A stretch of DNA of 64,000 nt from PZPK01 sp963974595 (GTDB taxonomy: Bacteria > Pseudomonadota > Gammaproteobacteria > Pseudomonadales > Oleiphilaceae), in contig CAXBDA010000005.1 in assembly GCA_963974595.1 (NCBI GenBank), positions 10,416 through 74,415 on the forward strand, written 5' to 3'. The translations under genes were made by a program, and so were the position numbers. The notes under the pieces are model-generated. The model was given only the letters and a program-made list of their open reading frames with translations. It ran no database searches and was not told where the DNA came from. Numbering within the stretch: position 1 is the stretch's first letter; each line of letters opens with the position of its first letter. Below are positions 46,321-55,152 of the stretch, in pieces.

Positions 46321-47736
46321 CTAATTATTTATCCAATTATGGTGAAAAAATTCACCTCTAGCTTTATCTACGCGTTCATAAGTATGCGCACCAAAATAAT
46401 CACGCTGAGCCTGTATTAAATTCGCAGGCAAGCGTGCACAGGTATAAGCATCTAAAAAACCCAATGCAGAGACTGTACACGGCATGGGCAAACCCAGCTC
46501 TATACTTTTAGCTGCCAGCTTGCGCCAACTTGACAGAGCGCCCTCAATTAAGCATTTAAAATGCGCATCCAAACCCAAAAAGGCCAACTGGGGGTCCTTA
46601 TTAAAGGCATCGGCAATATTTTGCAAAAAACCACTTTGAATAATGCAGCCGCCTCGCCATAAAAGTGCAACATTCGCTAAATTCAACTGCCATTTATATT
46701 CAGAAGACGCTTCTCGCATCAGCATAAAACCTTGTGCATATGACATAACTTTAGAGGCCAACAAGGAATGCCGTAATGCTTCTAGCCATTCCTCTCTATT
46801 ATCCAACACAGTATCTGTTTGGTTTGGGTAGACACTCGCAGCCAATACCCTCTGTTGTTTCAGAGCAGAAATGCAACGAGCAAATACAGATTCTGTAATT
46901 AAATTTAAGGGAATACCTAAATTTAATGAATGGATACTTGTCCATTTACCTGTGCCTTTTTGGCCTGCTGAATCAAGAATACTATCTAAAACATAATCGC
47001 CACTTTTGTCTTTAGTTTTAAAAATTTCAGCGGTGATTTTTATGAGATATGAATCGAGTTCCGTCTTGTCCCAGTCTTTATAAACCTGATGCATTTCGTT
47101 ATTTGTCATGCCTAAACACGATTGCATAAAATGATAAGACTCGCTAATTAACTGCATGTCACCGTATTCAATACCGTTGTGAACCATTTTCACAAAGTGG
47201 CCTGCTCCGCCTTCGCCCACCCAATCACAACAAGGCTCTCCTGTATCCGTTTTTGCACTGATAGACTGCAAGATAGGCTTTATAAGAGGCCATGCTTCTG
47301 AACTTCCACCAGGCATAATAGATGGCCCAAAACGAGCCCCCTCTTCTCCACCCGATATACCGCAGCCGATAAAGTGAAGTTTTTTATCTTTTAAATCATT
47401 AACCCGACGACTGGTATCGGTAAAGTTTGAATTACCACCATCAATTAAAATATCGCCTTCTGACAACAGAGGAATGAGTTGAGTAATTAGCTCATCGACT
47501 GCATCACCCGCTTTCACCATAAACAGGATTTTTCTAGGAAGCGCTAAATTTTCAACAAGCTCTTGCAGAGAGAATATGGCTTCAATATTTGTTCCTGTTG
47601 CTGGGCCAGCTAAGAAAGACGTGGCTTTTTCTGGCGTTCGGTTATACGCTAAAACCTTAAATCCGTGGTCATTCATATTCAGAATCAAATTCTGCCCCAT
47701 GACGGCTAAACCAATTACTCCAATATCTGCTTTCAT
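46321..47736 (-). CDS. gnd: 6-phosphogluconate dehydrogenase, decarboxylating
   Basis: Makes ribulose 5-phosphate, CO2 and NADPH from 6-phosphogluconate. The 471-residue length is that of the long NADP-linked type. The NADP motif IGVIGLAVMGQNLILNMNDH is at about residues 5-24, the Arg of AYNRTPEKA near 35 marks NADP preference, and the 6PG site has GISGGEEGARFGPSIMPGG (about 125) and FVKMVHNGIEYGDMQLI (about 182). The N-terminal MXXX of the family reads GLAVMG in place of GLGVMG. It overlaps pgl by four bases. Confidence 0.95.
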   Translation of the reverse strand: MKADIGVIGLAVMGQNLILNMNDHGFKVLAYNRTPEKATSFLAGPATGTNIEAIFSLQELVENLALPRKILFMVKAGDAVDELITQLIPLLSEGDILIDGGNSNFTDTSRRVNDLKDKKLHFIGCGISGGEEGARFGPSIMPGGSSEAWPLIKPILQSISAKTDTGEPCCDWVGEGGAGHFVKMVHNGIEYGDMQLISESYHFMQSCLGMTNNEMHQVYKDWDKTELDSYLIKITAEIFKTKDKSGDYVLDSILDSAGQKGTGKWTSIHSLNLGIPLNLITESVFARCISALKQQRVLAASVYPNQTDTVLDNREEWLEALRHSLLASKVMSYAQGFMLMREASSEYKWQLNLANVALLWRGGCIIQSGFLQNIADAFNKDPQLAFLGLDAHFKCLIEGALSSWRKLAAKSIELGLPMPCTVSALGFLDAYTCARLPANLIQAQRDYFGAHTYERVDKARGEFFHHNWINN

Positions 47737-48479
47737 TGACAGCTTCCTCTTATCTGTAATAAAGATCCGGCTTGTTGATCTAATAAGTATTCTGTTTGCC
47801 CCAGCTCACTTGAGATTAATGCGGCTGGGTAATTTTCTGATACTAGCTGATTTGTTAGAATCTCTTTTACTACCTTGGATTTTGATGACCCTGACACCAA
47901 ATAACTGATTCGTTTAGCAGCTCGAAGGGTATTCGCGCTTAAAGAAATTCTATATTCATCTGTGTCTGGTTTTAGTACCAACACCGCAGATTCTTGCGCA
48001 TCCAGGTTTGAAACGTTCGGAAAAAGCGAGGCTGTATGCCCATCATCACCAAGCCCCAAAAAAACCCAATCAAAGCTAGGGTAGTTATTTTTTTGGGGCA
48101 ACAGTGCATACATCTCATCTGAAAAATTCTTTAACGAAATTTTATCCTTACCTTCAACAATATTGATGGAGTGAATATTCGCTGCTTTAATATCAATATG
48201 ACTAAACAACAAACGCATTGCTTCACCATAGTTACTTTGACTGCTGTCAGATGGAACGCAACGCTCATCTCCCCACCAAAAGTGCAGGTTATGCCATTGA
48301 ATGGTATGCATGTAATCATGAGCTAAAATATAAGCAAACAAGCCTTTAGGTGTTGACCCACCTGACAAACAAATATGTTGTTCTGAAGGCATCAAACTAT
48401 AACGTTTTAGCTCATGCGCGATGAAAGCATATAAATCTTGCTTGGTTTCAAATACTGTATAGTTTTTTATTTGACTCAT
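47733..48479 (-). CDS. pgl: 6-phosphogluconolactonase
   Basis: Hydrolyses 6-phosphogluconolactone in the oxidative pentose phosphate pathway. The DevB-type features are visible: CLSGGSTPKGLF (about residues 37-48), HFWWGDERCVPSDSSQSNYG (about 66-85), and FLGLGDDGHTASLFP (about 141). Length 248. It sits between zwf and gnd with a 22-base gap and a four-base ATGA overlap, so zwf-pgl-gnd is one operon. Confidence 0.94.
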   Translation of the reverse strand: MSQIKNYTVFETKQDLYAFIAHELKRYSLMPSEQHICLSGGSTPKGLFAYILAHDYMHTIQWHNLHFWWGDERCVPSDSSQSNYGEAMRLLFSHIDIKAANIHSINIVEGKDKISLKNFSDEMYALLPQKNNYPSFDWVFLGLGDDGHTASLFPNVSNLDAQESAVLVLKPDTDEYRISLSANTLRAAKRISYLVSGSSKSKVVKEILTNQLVSENYPAALISSELGQTEYLLDQQAGSLLQIRGSCQ

Positions 48480-48501
48480 TGTTATTCAACCAGAGGCTAT
48501 T

Positions 48502-50022
48502 TTATAACTCGCAAAAGTGAGTATCGGTTAAGTTTTTACACGGAAATCGCCACTCTCGATCGTCACGCACTAATAAATCTTCCGCCTCTTTTGGCCCCCA
48601 AGTACCAGCTGCATATCCATATAAACTATGTTCCGCTTTTTGGTAATCGAGAATAGGCTCGACAAACTGCCAACAAGCTTGAACGGCATCACTGCGCGCA
48701 AACAAGGTTGCATCGCCATTTACTGCATCTAAGAGTAAACGCTCGTAAGCGCTGGTGATTTTCATTTCGCCCAAGTCAGAATAACGAAAATCCATGCCCA
48801 CTTCCTCGGTGTCGAACCCAGCTCCAGGCTTTTTCAAGCCAAACTTAATCACAATCCCTTCATCAGGCTGAATACGGATAATCAATTTATTGTTGGGTGA
48901 ATCACCACCAAAAACAGGGTGAGGTGTTTGTTTAAAGTGGATAACTACTTCTGTCACTCTCGTAGGAAGTCGTTTACCGGTTCTGACATAGAATGGCACG
49001 CCATTCCAGCGCGAGTTTTGTATGTTCAATTTGAGTGCTGCATAGGTTTCCGTGCGAGATACTGAGACTACACTTCTCTCATTCCTATAAGCCTTTAGCG
49101 GCTTACCTCTAACGATTGAGTCAGTGTATTGGCCCAATACTAAATCATGTTTGATGTTATCTTTACTCAAAGGCCTAAGGCTTTCTAAAAGTTTGGCCAC
49201 TTCATCACGAATAGCATCTGCTTTTAGAACAGCCGGTGGCTCCATAGCCATCATAGCCAATACCTGCAAAAGGTGATTCTGAAACATATCTCTTAGCGCG
49301 CCAGATTGGTCATAATACCCGCCGCGAGATCCCACGCCCAAAGATTCAGCGCTGGTGATTTCAACATAATCTATAAAATTTCGATTCCATAGAGGCTCGA
49401 ATAAACCGTTAGCAAATCTGAAAACCAGCAGGTTTTGTACTGTCTCTTTTCCCAAATAGTGATCTATCCGAAAAATATACTTTTCATCAAAATATTCATG
49501 GAGCACATCATCCAATTCAATGGCACTTTGCAAATCCCTTCCCAGAGGTTTTTCAACCACCAAGCGTTTAATGCCTGTTTTCTGATCATTTAGATTATGC
49601 GCTGCTAGCGCCTTAGGAATAACAGAAAATAAAGACGGCGGTGTTGCCAGGTAAAACAATGTTCCACTAGATTTACTTTGTTTTTCTCTGTATTTATTAA
49701 GCCACTCTTTCAGCTTGTAATAATCAACTTCGTCAGAAGTATCAATCGCTAAATAATAAATATGCCTAAGGAATTCATCGATATAGTCATGCTTTAAACG
49801 ACTATGTTCTTTAAGAGCACCGACTAAAATCGTCCTAAAGGCTTCATTGGAATAGGCTGTTCTACTCACACCTAAAATAACAAAATCATCCGGAAGCTGT
49901 TTCAAGATAAATAAATCATAAAAAGAAGGTAATAATTTCCGAAAAGAAAGGTCACCTGATGCGCCAAAGATTACAATACAATCACATTGTATTGTGCTGC
50001 TGCTTTTATCGTTCATAGCCAC
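48502..50022 (-). CDS. zwf: Glucose-6-phosphate 1-dehydrogenase
   Basis: Oxidises glucose 6-phosphate to the lactone with NADP+ (or NAD+). The coenzyme motif CIVIFGASGDLSFRKLLPS is at about residues 15-33 and the active-site motif FRIDHYLGKETVQNLLVFRF at about 183-202. Length 506 is standard. No edd or eda is in the window, so the operon feeds the pentose phosphate or ribulose monophosphate type cycle rather than a local Entner-Doudoroff unit. Confidence 0.96.
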   Translation of the reverse strand: MAMNDKSSSTIQCDCIVIFGASGDLSFRKLLPSFYDLFILKQLPDDFVILGVSRTAYSNEAFRTILVGALKEHSRLKHDYIDEFLRHIYYLAIDTSDEVDYYKLKEWLNKYREKQSKSSGTLFYLATPPSLFSVIPKALAAHNLNDQKTGIKRLVVEKPLGRDLQSAIELDDVLHEYFDEKYIFRIDHYLGKETVQNLLVFRFANGLFEPLWNRNFIDYVEITSAESLGVGSRGGYYDQSGALRDMFQNHLLQVLAMMAMEPPAVLKADAIRDEVAKLLESLRPLSKDNIKHDLVLGQYTDSIVRGKPLKAYRNERSVVSVSRTETYAALKLNIQNSRWNGVPFYVRTGKRLPTRVTEVVIHFKQTPHPVFGGDSPNNKLIIRIQPDEGIVIKFGLKKPGAGFDTEEVGMDFRYSDLGEMKITSAYERLLLDAVNGDATLFARSDAVQACWQFVEPILDYQKAEHSLYGYAAGTWGPKEAEDLLVRDDREWRFPCKNLTDTHFCEL

Positions 50023-50217
50023 TCACTTGGAAATTTTATTTTGGTATGAAAATGGGGTTCAATAATTTGAGTCTAGTGCAATATATACGCTAGAGCTAAT
50101 TGATACTCACTTTATGACAAGCCATTATTATTAGTGCTCTAGCGTGAATTACTGTAAGCTTCGCGGACTTTTTTTGTCAAATCAATTCTGGCCATTTCCT
50201 TCTTCCCGAGAAAACAT

Positions 50218-51573
50218 ATGAGTTTTAATTTCCTAGGTTTATCCGATCCTTTATTAAAAGCAATTTCAGACAAAGGCTACGAAGAACCGTCTCCTATTCA
50301 GCTTAAGGCGATACCTGCCATTTTGAGTGGGCGAGATGTCATGGCCATGGCACAAACGGGAACAGGGAAAACAGCCGGTTTCACCTTACCTTTACTGCAA
50401 CTGCTTGCTCAGGGGCCAAAAGTTCAAAGCAATCAAGTACGCGCTTTAGTGTTAACGCCTACACGAGAATTAGCCGCTCAGGTTGCTGAAAATGTTCAGC
50501 AATATAGCAAATACCTTCCGCTAAAAAGTGCGGTAGTATTCGGGGGTGTTAAAATCAACCCTCAAATGCAAAAACTGCGAAGTGGTGTTGATGTACTTGT
50601 CGCAACACCGGGCCGCCTGCTTGATCTTTACAAACAAAATGCACTTCAGTTTAAACAATTAGAAGTGTTAATTCTTGATGAAGCAGACCGCATGCTAGAC
50701 ATGGGCTTTATTCATGATATTCGACGCATTATTGCTCTACTTCCGCCGAAAAGACAAAACCTTATGTTTTCAGCGACCTTTTCAGGCGACATAAAAACAC
50801 TGGCGAAAAGTATTGTTAAAGATCCAATAGAGGTTTCTGCCAGCCCCAAAAACACGACGGCTGTTACGATTGAACAATGTGTTCATCCGGTAGATAAAAA
50901 TAAAAAGTCTGCTCTTTTAGCCAAGCTAATACTCGATAATAACTGGCAGCAAGTTTTGGTTTTTTGTAGAACCAAACACGGCGCAAACAAACTGACAAAG
51001 TTTATTGAAGCGCGAGGCATATCTGCCGCTGCCATTCATGGAAATAAAAGCCAAGGCGCGCGAACACGCGCATTAGCAGAATTTAAATCTGGGAAAACCC
51101 GAGCCTTAATCGCAACAGATATCGCCGCTCGCGGCATAGACATTAGCCAACTGCCTCAAGTGGTTAATTTTGAATTACCTAACGTCGCAGAAGATTATGT
51201 GCACCGAATAGGCCGAACAGGTCGAGCCGGCGCAAATGGCCATGCCATTTCGTTAGTCTGTGCAGATGAGCACAAAGATTTATTATCGATCGAGCGCTTA
51301 ATTCAAACTTCGATTAAGCGGGAAATTATTGACGGTTTTAAGCCTATTAAACCCTTATCTGAATCAAAAAAAGCCCAGCTACCGGTAAAAGATAAGAAAC
51401 CCAAAAAGCCTAAAGTGAATACCACAGGCCCTGGCAATAATGAACCAAAACCAAAATCCGCATCACCGCAACATAGAAACCACCAAGCGAGAAATAAGCA
51501 AAAGAGCCAAGTAGATCAAAATAGCGCAGAAGCAAAACCAAGCAGACCTCGCCGAAGAAAAGTTCAATCTTGA
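50218..51573 (+). CDS. rhlE: DEAD-box RNA helicase, RhlE type
   Basis: ATP-dependent RNA helicase. Motifs in order: Q motif YEEPSPIQLKAIPAIL, motif I AMAQTGTGKTAGFTLP (about residues 42-57), PTRELAAQV, TPGRLLD, DEAD in LEVLILDEADRMLDMGF (about 150), SAT in MFSATFSGD, and VI in VHRIGRTGRAG (about 325). A basic, low-complexity C-terminal tail (about 385-451) with Lys, Pro and Arg is typical of RhlE. Length 451. It diverges from zwf by about 195 bases. Confidence 0.92.
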   Translation: MSFNFLGLSDPLLKAISDKGYEEPSPIQLKAIPAILSGRDVMAMAQTGTGKTAGFTLPLLQLLAQGPKVQSNQVRALVLTPTRELAAQVAENVQQYSKYLPLKSAVVFGGVKINPQMQKLRSGVDVLVATPGRLLDLYKQNALQFKQLEVLILDEADRMLDMGFIHDIRRIIALLPPKRQNLMFSATFSGDIKTLAKSIVKDPIEVSASPKNTTAVTIEQCVHPVDKNKKSALLAKLILDNNWQQVLVFCRTKHGANKLTKFIEARGISAAAIHGNKSQGARTRALAEFKSGKTRALIATDIAARGIDISQLPQVVNFELPNVAEDYVHRIGRTGRAGANGHAISLVCADEHKDLLSIERLIQTSIKREIIDGFKPIKPLSESKKAQLPVKDKKPKKPKVNTTGPGNNEPKPKSASPQHRNHQARNKQKSQVDQNSAEAKPSRPRRRKVQS

Positions 51574-51621
51574 AAGAAGCCTATTACTTAAGCCTTTAGA
51601 AAGCCTGCTTTTTTTGTAAAA

Positions 51622-51864
51622 GAGGCTTCTCTTATGCTCAGTACTGTAGATGCCTTCATCCAGGAAGTCGCTGAAAGCTTCTTTAGCAGCGTTCATATCG
51701 AGGCCGATGTGTTCGCGTATGGAGATACCGATAGGTTTGCCTTCCAGCATTTTCTCGCGGTATTCATCAACGTTGTTCATGCCGCTGGCTTCTAGCAATA
51801 AACCTTCAAACCCATCTAAGTCAGTTTGAGTTAGCGGTTTATTACGTTCCAAGAACAACCTCAT
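51622..51864 (-). pseudogene. Remnant of type I restriction HsdR C-terminus
   Basis: The first 81 codons of an open stretch on the minus strand match the EcoEI-type HsdR C-terminal domain: RNKPLTQTDLDGFEGLLLEA, then REHIGLDMNAAKEAFSDFLD. An intact HsdR is 700-1000 residues, and no helicase, nuclease, methylase or specificity gene is nearby. After STEHKR the sequence leaves the family and runs into the rhlE 3' end. An in-frame stop lies just upstream of the ATG. It is a broken fragment, not a working gene. Confidence 0.7.
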
Positions 51865-51934
51865 AATTCACTTTTTTATATAAAAATTAGAAATAATTTT
51901 TTATTTCCCACTCTATAACAAGTGATTTAGCTGC

Positions 51935-52021
51935 ATGAGAGACATAATAAAGTGGGCGAGTATGCACCAACTCGATGATAATCAGTTACTCTCCCTCTTA
52001 GATTTTTTCTCATCTCTTTAA
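51935..52021 (+). other. Short open frame, possible gene remnant
   Basis: A 28-codon frame (ending LDDNQLLSLLDFFSSL) lies in the gap between the HsdR remnant and the SEC-C gene and overlaps the SEC-C stop on the opposite strand. The sequence looks like a helical protein end, but I cannot assign it. It has no ribosome site. Low support. Confidence 0.15.
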
Positions 52022-52986
52022 AATACAAAAACTTTCTCTAGAATGTCTCTAGTAACAAATCTTGCATTATATTCTTTGGTAAATCGTTCGCCTTTTAAGG
52101 TGATCAGGCCAAAGAATACCCAAAAGCGCTCTATCATGCGTATTTTATAGGCATTGGTCGCCGCATTTAAGCTAGTCTGGTACTTTGTCGCCTCAAATGA
52201 ATCTAATACTGCCGGAAAAACAAGCATAAAATCCTCTGCGAAATCACCTAGCTTCACCTCCTGACCATTTAGCCGGTATAGTGCAACCAGTGAATACCAT
52301 GTGGCCGTTTGGAAAAAACCTACTTCTTCATAACCATCTTCATAGGCCCAGTTATATTTATTCACATAGGTTGTAAATAACAGTTTATAGGTTTCATCAT
52401 CGGTTAATTTCAGTGCTTTTTTCGTGAGAACAAAATGACCTTTGTATTTGCGAATTAATCCCGCCAGTTCAAAAATAATACGACCAATATGCAGTTCTCT
52501 AAAATCTTGCTCTTTATTTATTTTGTTATGGCGGTAATTCAATGCCTCATCACCAAAAGCTGCCTCAAACTCGCGCTGTACAAATTTAACCAGTACTGTC
52601 GGTAGCATCCCCTTTAGTGTGGCTTTTGCTTTATGTTCCTGCAGATAGTTTTTAAGATTTTGATAAACACAAAAAATCGGCACTTGATTTAAGACATCAC
52701 TCGATATAGCTGTTTGCCACTGAATAAGTGTTTGTTCTTCAAGTGGTGAGTACAGTAAACCCTGTAGTTGATTCGGCGAAAACCCGCCTAAATCCTCGCG
52801 CGGTTTTTCATTCATTTGTTGTACTTTATGATTCACAAAAATCTGGGCATCATCTAAAGACTCGAACTGCTGCCCCGCCATGGCTTCTTCGATAGCTTTA
52901 TTTTCCAAATCTTTCGACAGGCAACACTTTTTATATTTATTTCCGCTACCGCAAGGACAGGGATTGTTTCGTCCAGTTTTGCTCAT
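52018..52986 (-). CDS. SEC-C motif protein of unknown function
   Basis: A 322-residue protein with the N-terminal zinc-binding SEC-C motif NNPCPCGSGNKYKKCC (residues 7-22). The rest is alpha-helical with aromatic residues and no recognised catalytic motif. SEC-C tails occur in SecA and in many accessory proteins. It is flanked by the HsdR remnant on one side and a toxin-antitoxin pair on the other, so it may belong to a decayed island. I assign no function. Confidence 0.75.
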   Translation of the reverse strand: MSKTGRNNPCPCGSGNKYKKCCLSKDLENKAIEEAMAGQQFESLDDAQIFVNHKVQQMNEKPREDLGGFSPNQLQGLLYSPLEEQTLIQWQTAISSDVLNQVPIFCVYQNLKNYLQEHKAKATLKGMLPTVLVKFVQREFEAAFGDEALNYRHNKINKEQDFRELHIGRIIFELAGLIRKYKGHFVLTKKALKLTDDETYKLLFTTYVNKYNWAYEDGYEEVGFFQTATWYSLVALYRLNGQEVKLGDFAEDFMLVFPAVLDSFEATKYQTSLNAATNAYKIRMIERFWVFFGLITLKGERFTKEYNARFVTRDILEKVFVF

Positions 52987-53135
52987 ATTTTTGGCTCACG
53001 TTTATAAAATTATGCTGCACACAGGCAGTCTTTTCATTCTCTGATATAATAAATGTATGCGTGTTCAACTCATTTTGTTCACTCATTAAGGTTCGCTGAC
53101 ACTAACCCACTCTTTTTATAAGGCAACAATACATC

Positions 53136-53219
53136 ATGCGCAAAATCGCGGCCAAAATCAGTAAAAAACTTAGAAAATCACAATCAAAAAAAGACCATAA
53201 TATTCAGCACGCAATTTAA
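53136..53219 (+). CDS. Possible small basic peptide
   Basis: A 27-residue frame starting at ATG 53136, very rich in Lys and Arg (MRKIAAKISKKLRKSQSKKD). A weak AAGG lies upstream. It could be a small basic protein or chance in AT-rich DNA. No family is recognised. Confidence 0.2.
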   Translation: MRKIAAKISKKLRKSQSKKDHNIQHAI

Positions 53220-53313
53220 CAATGACTACGAAATGCAATTTAGGGCCCAAATTTGCCCCGCTTTTTGACAGAACCTGACTCCAACAATGCACCACCTAAC
53301 ATAAGTTTGCGTA

Positions 53314-53326
53314 TATCTATTAGATA
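53314..53326. promoter_or_regulatory. Candidate operator of the TacAT-type pair
   Basis: TATCTA-T-TAGATA is a perfect inverted repeat about 50 bases before the antitoxin ATG. Ribbon-helix-helix antitoxins commonly bind such repeats to repress their own operon. Position and symmetry fit; no experimental support. Confidence 0.5.
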
Positions 53327-53376
53327 CACTAACATTGTATACCTATCAGTTACACACACAGGTGCATTACATTATT

Positions 53377-53643
53377 ATGTCCAAAACGGCTCCCATTAAC
53401 ATGCGTGTTGAACCTGCTCAGCAAGCATTACTTACAAAAGCTGCAGCGATTCTTCACAAAGACCGAAGCGCCTTCATTCTCGATGTAGCTTGCCGTGAAG
53501 CAGAGAACGTTCTTCTTGATCAAAGGTTATTTCAACTTAATAATAAAGAGTATGAAGCATTTGACGCGGCATTATCTGCTCCACTTGCTGAAAACAGCAA
53601 ATTAAAATCTCTCCTTAAGGAACCGTCACCTTGGGAAAAATAA
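53377..53643 (+). CDS. DUF1778 ribbon-helix-helix antitoxin (TacA-like)
   Basis: An 88-residue antitoxin. The N-terminal part APINMRVEPAQQALLTKAAA is the ribbon-helix-helix arm, followed by the C-terminal neutralising segment (LFQLNNKEYEAFDAALSAP). I start at the ATG at 53377 instead of an upstream TTG because it gives the normal N-terminus. It overlaps the toxin gene by 13 bases, the usual layout, and would neutralise the toxin and repress the operon. Confidence 0.87.
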   Translation: MSKTAPINMRVEPAQQALLTKAAAILHKDRSAFILDVACREAENVLLDQRLFQLNNKEYEAFDAALSAPLAENSKLKSLLKEPSPWEK

Positions 53644-54131
53644 ATACACCGAAACTTCTTGGCCCTCAACATGAAACAGCTCAATTTTGCAGTGGTAATG
53701 AAACACTAGATGAATGGTTGATTAAACGTGCTTGGAAAAACCAGCAGAACGGTGCAAGTCGAACCTTTGTCATATGTCAGAGAAAACAAGTTGTCGGATA
53801 CTATGCTTTAGCTACTGGAAGCATTGAAAGGACGGCTTCAGCTGGTAATTTTGCTCGAAGCATGCCAAACCCTATACCTGTCATTATTCTCGGGCGACTT
53901 GCTATTGATGTTGATTATCAAAGCCAACGACTAGGTGCAGCACTTCTAAAAGACGCAATGCTAAGAACGCTATCTATATCAGAAAACGTTGGCATTAGAG
54001 GCTTGCTTGTCCATGCCATATCCGAAGCGGCTAAGCAATTTTATCTAGGCTATGGTTTTCAAATTTCACCTACTGACTCTATGACCCTTCTACTTTCGAT
54101 GGATAGCATTAGAGCGCATATTGGCAATTAA
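53631..54131 (+). CDS. GNAT acetyltransferase toxin (TacT-like)
   Basis: A 166-residue GNAT-fold protein paired with a DUF1778 antitoxin. Such toxins acetylate the amino group of aminoacyl-tRNA and stop translation. The acetyl-CoA loop reads DVDYQSQRLGAALLKDAM (about residues 100-117), GRLAID precedes it, and the catalytic Tyr is in AKQFYLGYGFQISP (about 140). No ATG is available near the start, so translation must begin at TTG 53631, inside the antitoxin gene. All main motifs look intact. Confidence 0.88.
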   Translation: MGKINTPKLLGPQHETAQFCSGNETLDEWLIKRAWKNQQNGASRTFVICQRKQVVGYYALATGSIERTASAGNFARSMPNPIPVIILGRLAIDVDYQSQRLGAALLKDAMLRTLSISENVGIRGLLVHAISEAAKQFYLGYGFQISPTDSMTLLLSMDSIRAHIGN

Positions 54132-54207
54132 ATTTCTTAGATAACAGTTCGTGTAACTACGGTGTAAAAAATAGACTTGGCCAAAAAAACATTATTAGTA
54201 TTCAGAT

Positions 54208-54735
54208 TTATTTATACTCAAGCACCCTAATAACAGTTTCGTGATTCGCTTTGACTATTTCCAAAATACGTTCTGCCGAATCCAAATCAATTTGATAGTA
54301 ATCCCCTTCTTTAAACCCCGTAACGACATCTGACACTGCATTTAGGGATAAATCTGCATACTTGATAAGTTGCTTTCTTATTGTGTTGTATTTTTTCTGT
54401 ATGGTATCGAACAACTGCCTCAATGCTTCTTCATCAAGCGACTCGAAGTCATTAGCCTTACCTATTAACATAGCAAATGTCGTGTCCAAATCTTCATATA
54501 AGGCTGTACAAACTAAATTATAGGCTGGTGATAATGAGATAGCGTCATCAGATGATACAGAAAAGTTCTTAGCATGAGCGTCATAGTTACCAATTACTAA
54601 ACTAAAGATGAGCCTTCTGAAGACTTCGATAAGTTGTTCAATTGCACTAATCTTCATAAACAATCCAATATTACCGATTGGTACTATAACGCTCTTAATC
54701 AATTTCTGTTTAGGGTCGCCAAAATTTAGAAGCAC
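54208..54735 (-). pseudogene. Truncated HipA-family kinase gene
   Basis: The 175-codon frame carries the C-terminal part of a HipA-type serine/threonine kinase: LVIGNYDAHAKNFSV with the catalytic-loop signature, and SLSPAYNLVCTALYEDLDTT. HipA is about 400-440 residues, so the N-terminal ATP-binding half is missing, and no HipB antitoxin is found. The stretch before the match (MLLNFGDPKQKLIKSVIV) does not look like HipA. It is a 5'-truncated relic next to a tRNA gene. Confidence 0.75.
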
Positions 54736-54843
54736 ACAATTTACAACAAAAAATACATATAAAATGGCTTAGTATCAGACATATTAATAAAGCGCGGAGG
54801 GGCTATAAATAACCCGCTTGATTTGACATTTAAATCAAAACGA

Positions 54844-54878
54844 AAAAACCTTGTAAACTATTAATTTACAAGGTTTTT
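54844..54878 (-). terminator. Terminator downstream of tRNA-Ser
   Basis: A perfect 14-base inverted repeat (AAAAACCTTGTAAA and TTTACAAGGTTTTT) with a seven-base loop lies eight bases past the 3' end of the tRNA. Its A and T ends make it bidirectional. Confidence 0.9.
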
Positions 54879-54885
54879 AGAATAG

Positions 54886-54976
54886 TGGCGGTGAGCCAGG
54901 GATTCGAACCCCGGGAGGGCTATTAACCCTCGCTGGTTTTCAAGACCAGTCCATTCAACCGCTCTGGCAGCTCACC
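54886..54976 (-). tRNA. tRNA-Ser (anticodon TGA)
   Basis: The minus strand folds as a class II tRNA of 91 bases: acceptor GGTGAGC/GCTCACC, D arm with AGCGGTTGAA, anticodon loop CTTGAAAA flanked by ACTGG/CCAGC with anticodon TGA (reads UCA), long variable arm GAGGGTTAATAGCCCTC, T arm GGTTCGAATCC and an encoded CCA. The long variable arm is that of serine tRNA. A -35/-10 promoter lies upstream and a terminator follows. Confidence 0.97.
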
Positions 54977-55005
54977 GCAACGCTTTCCTGTCGAAAGCGG
55001 GGCAC

Positions 55006-55033
55006 ATATTACCAAACTAAATTTCAGTGTCAA
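55006..55033 (-). promoter_or_regulatory. Promoter of tRNA-Ser
   Basis: On the minus strand a perfect TTGACA (55028-55033) and TAATAT (55006-55011) are 16 bases apart, followed by a GC-rich discriminator. The -10 box is 30 bases before the tRNA. A GC-rich discriminator is typical of stable RNA promoters under stringent control. Confidence 0.75.
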
Positions 55034-55079
55034 CGATTTATTCATAAAGATTAATAATCTTATATCTCAGTAATATCTG

Positions 55080-55107
55080 TTGATTTTTGCATATGCATCA
55101 CTATGAT
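55080..55107 (+). promoter_or_regulatory. Candidate promoter of the YccA-like gene
   Basis: TTGATT (55080-55085) and TATGAT (55102-55107) are separated by 16 bases, 45 bases before the start codon. Good match by sequence alone. Confidence 0.45.
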
Positions 55108-55152
55108 ATGGGTAGCAATCAGATTTAATTCTACTTATTAATGGAGCACCAA

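Larger units (their letters stand above)
52987..53376. other. Gap before the toxin-antitoxin pair
   Basis: About 390 bases between the SEC-C gene and the antitoxin start. Apart from one short basic frame at 53136-53219 and the operator-like repeat at 53314-53326 I see no feature. It is AT-rich. Confidence 0.6.

Noticed and set aside
46321..50022. Entner-Doudoroff cluster
   Set aside because: Only zwf, pgl and gnd are present; edd and eda are not in the window.
54886..54976. Selenocysteine tRNA, because of the long variable arm
   Set aside because: The anticodon is TGA, which reads UCA (serine). A selenocysteine tRNA would carry TCA and a longer acceptor arm.
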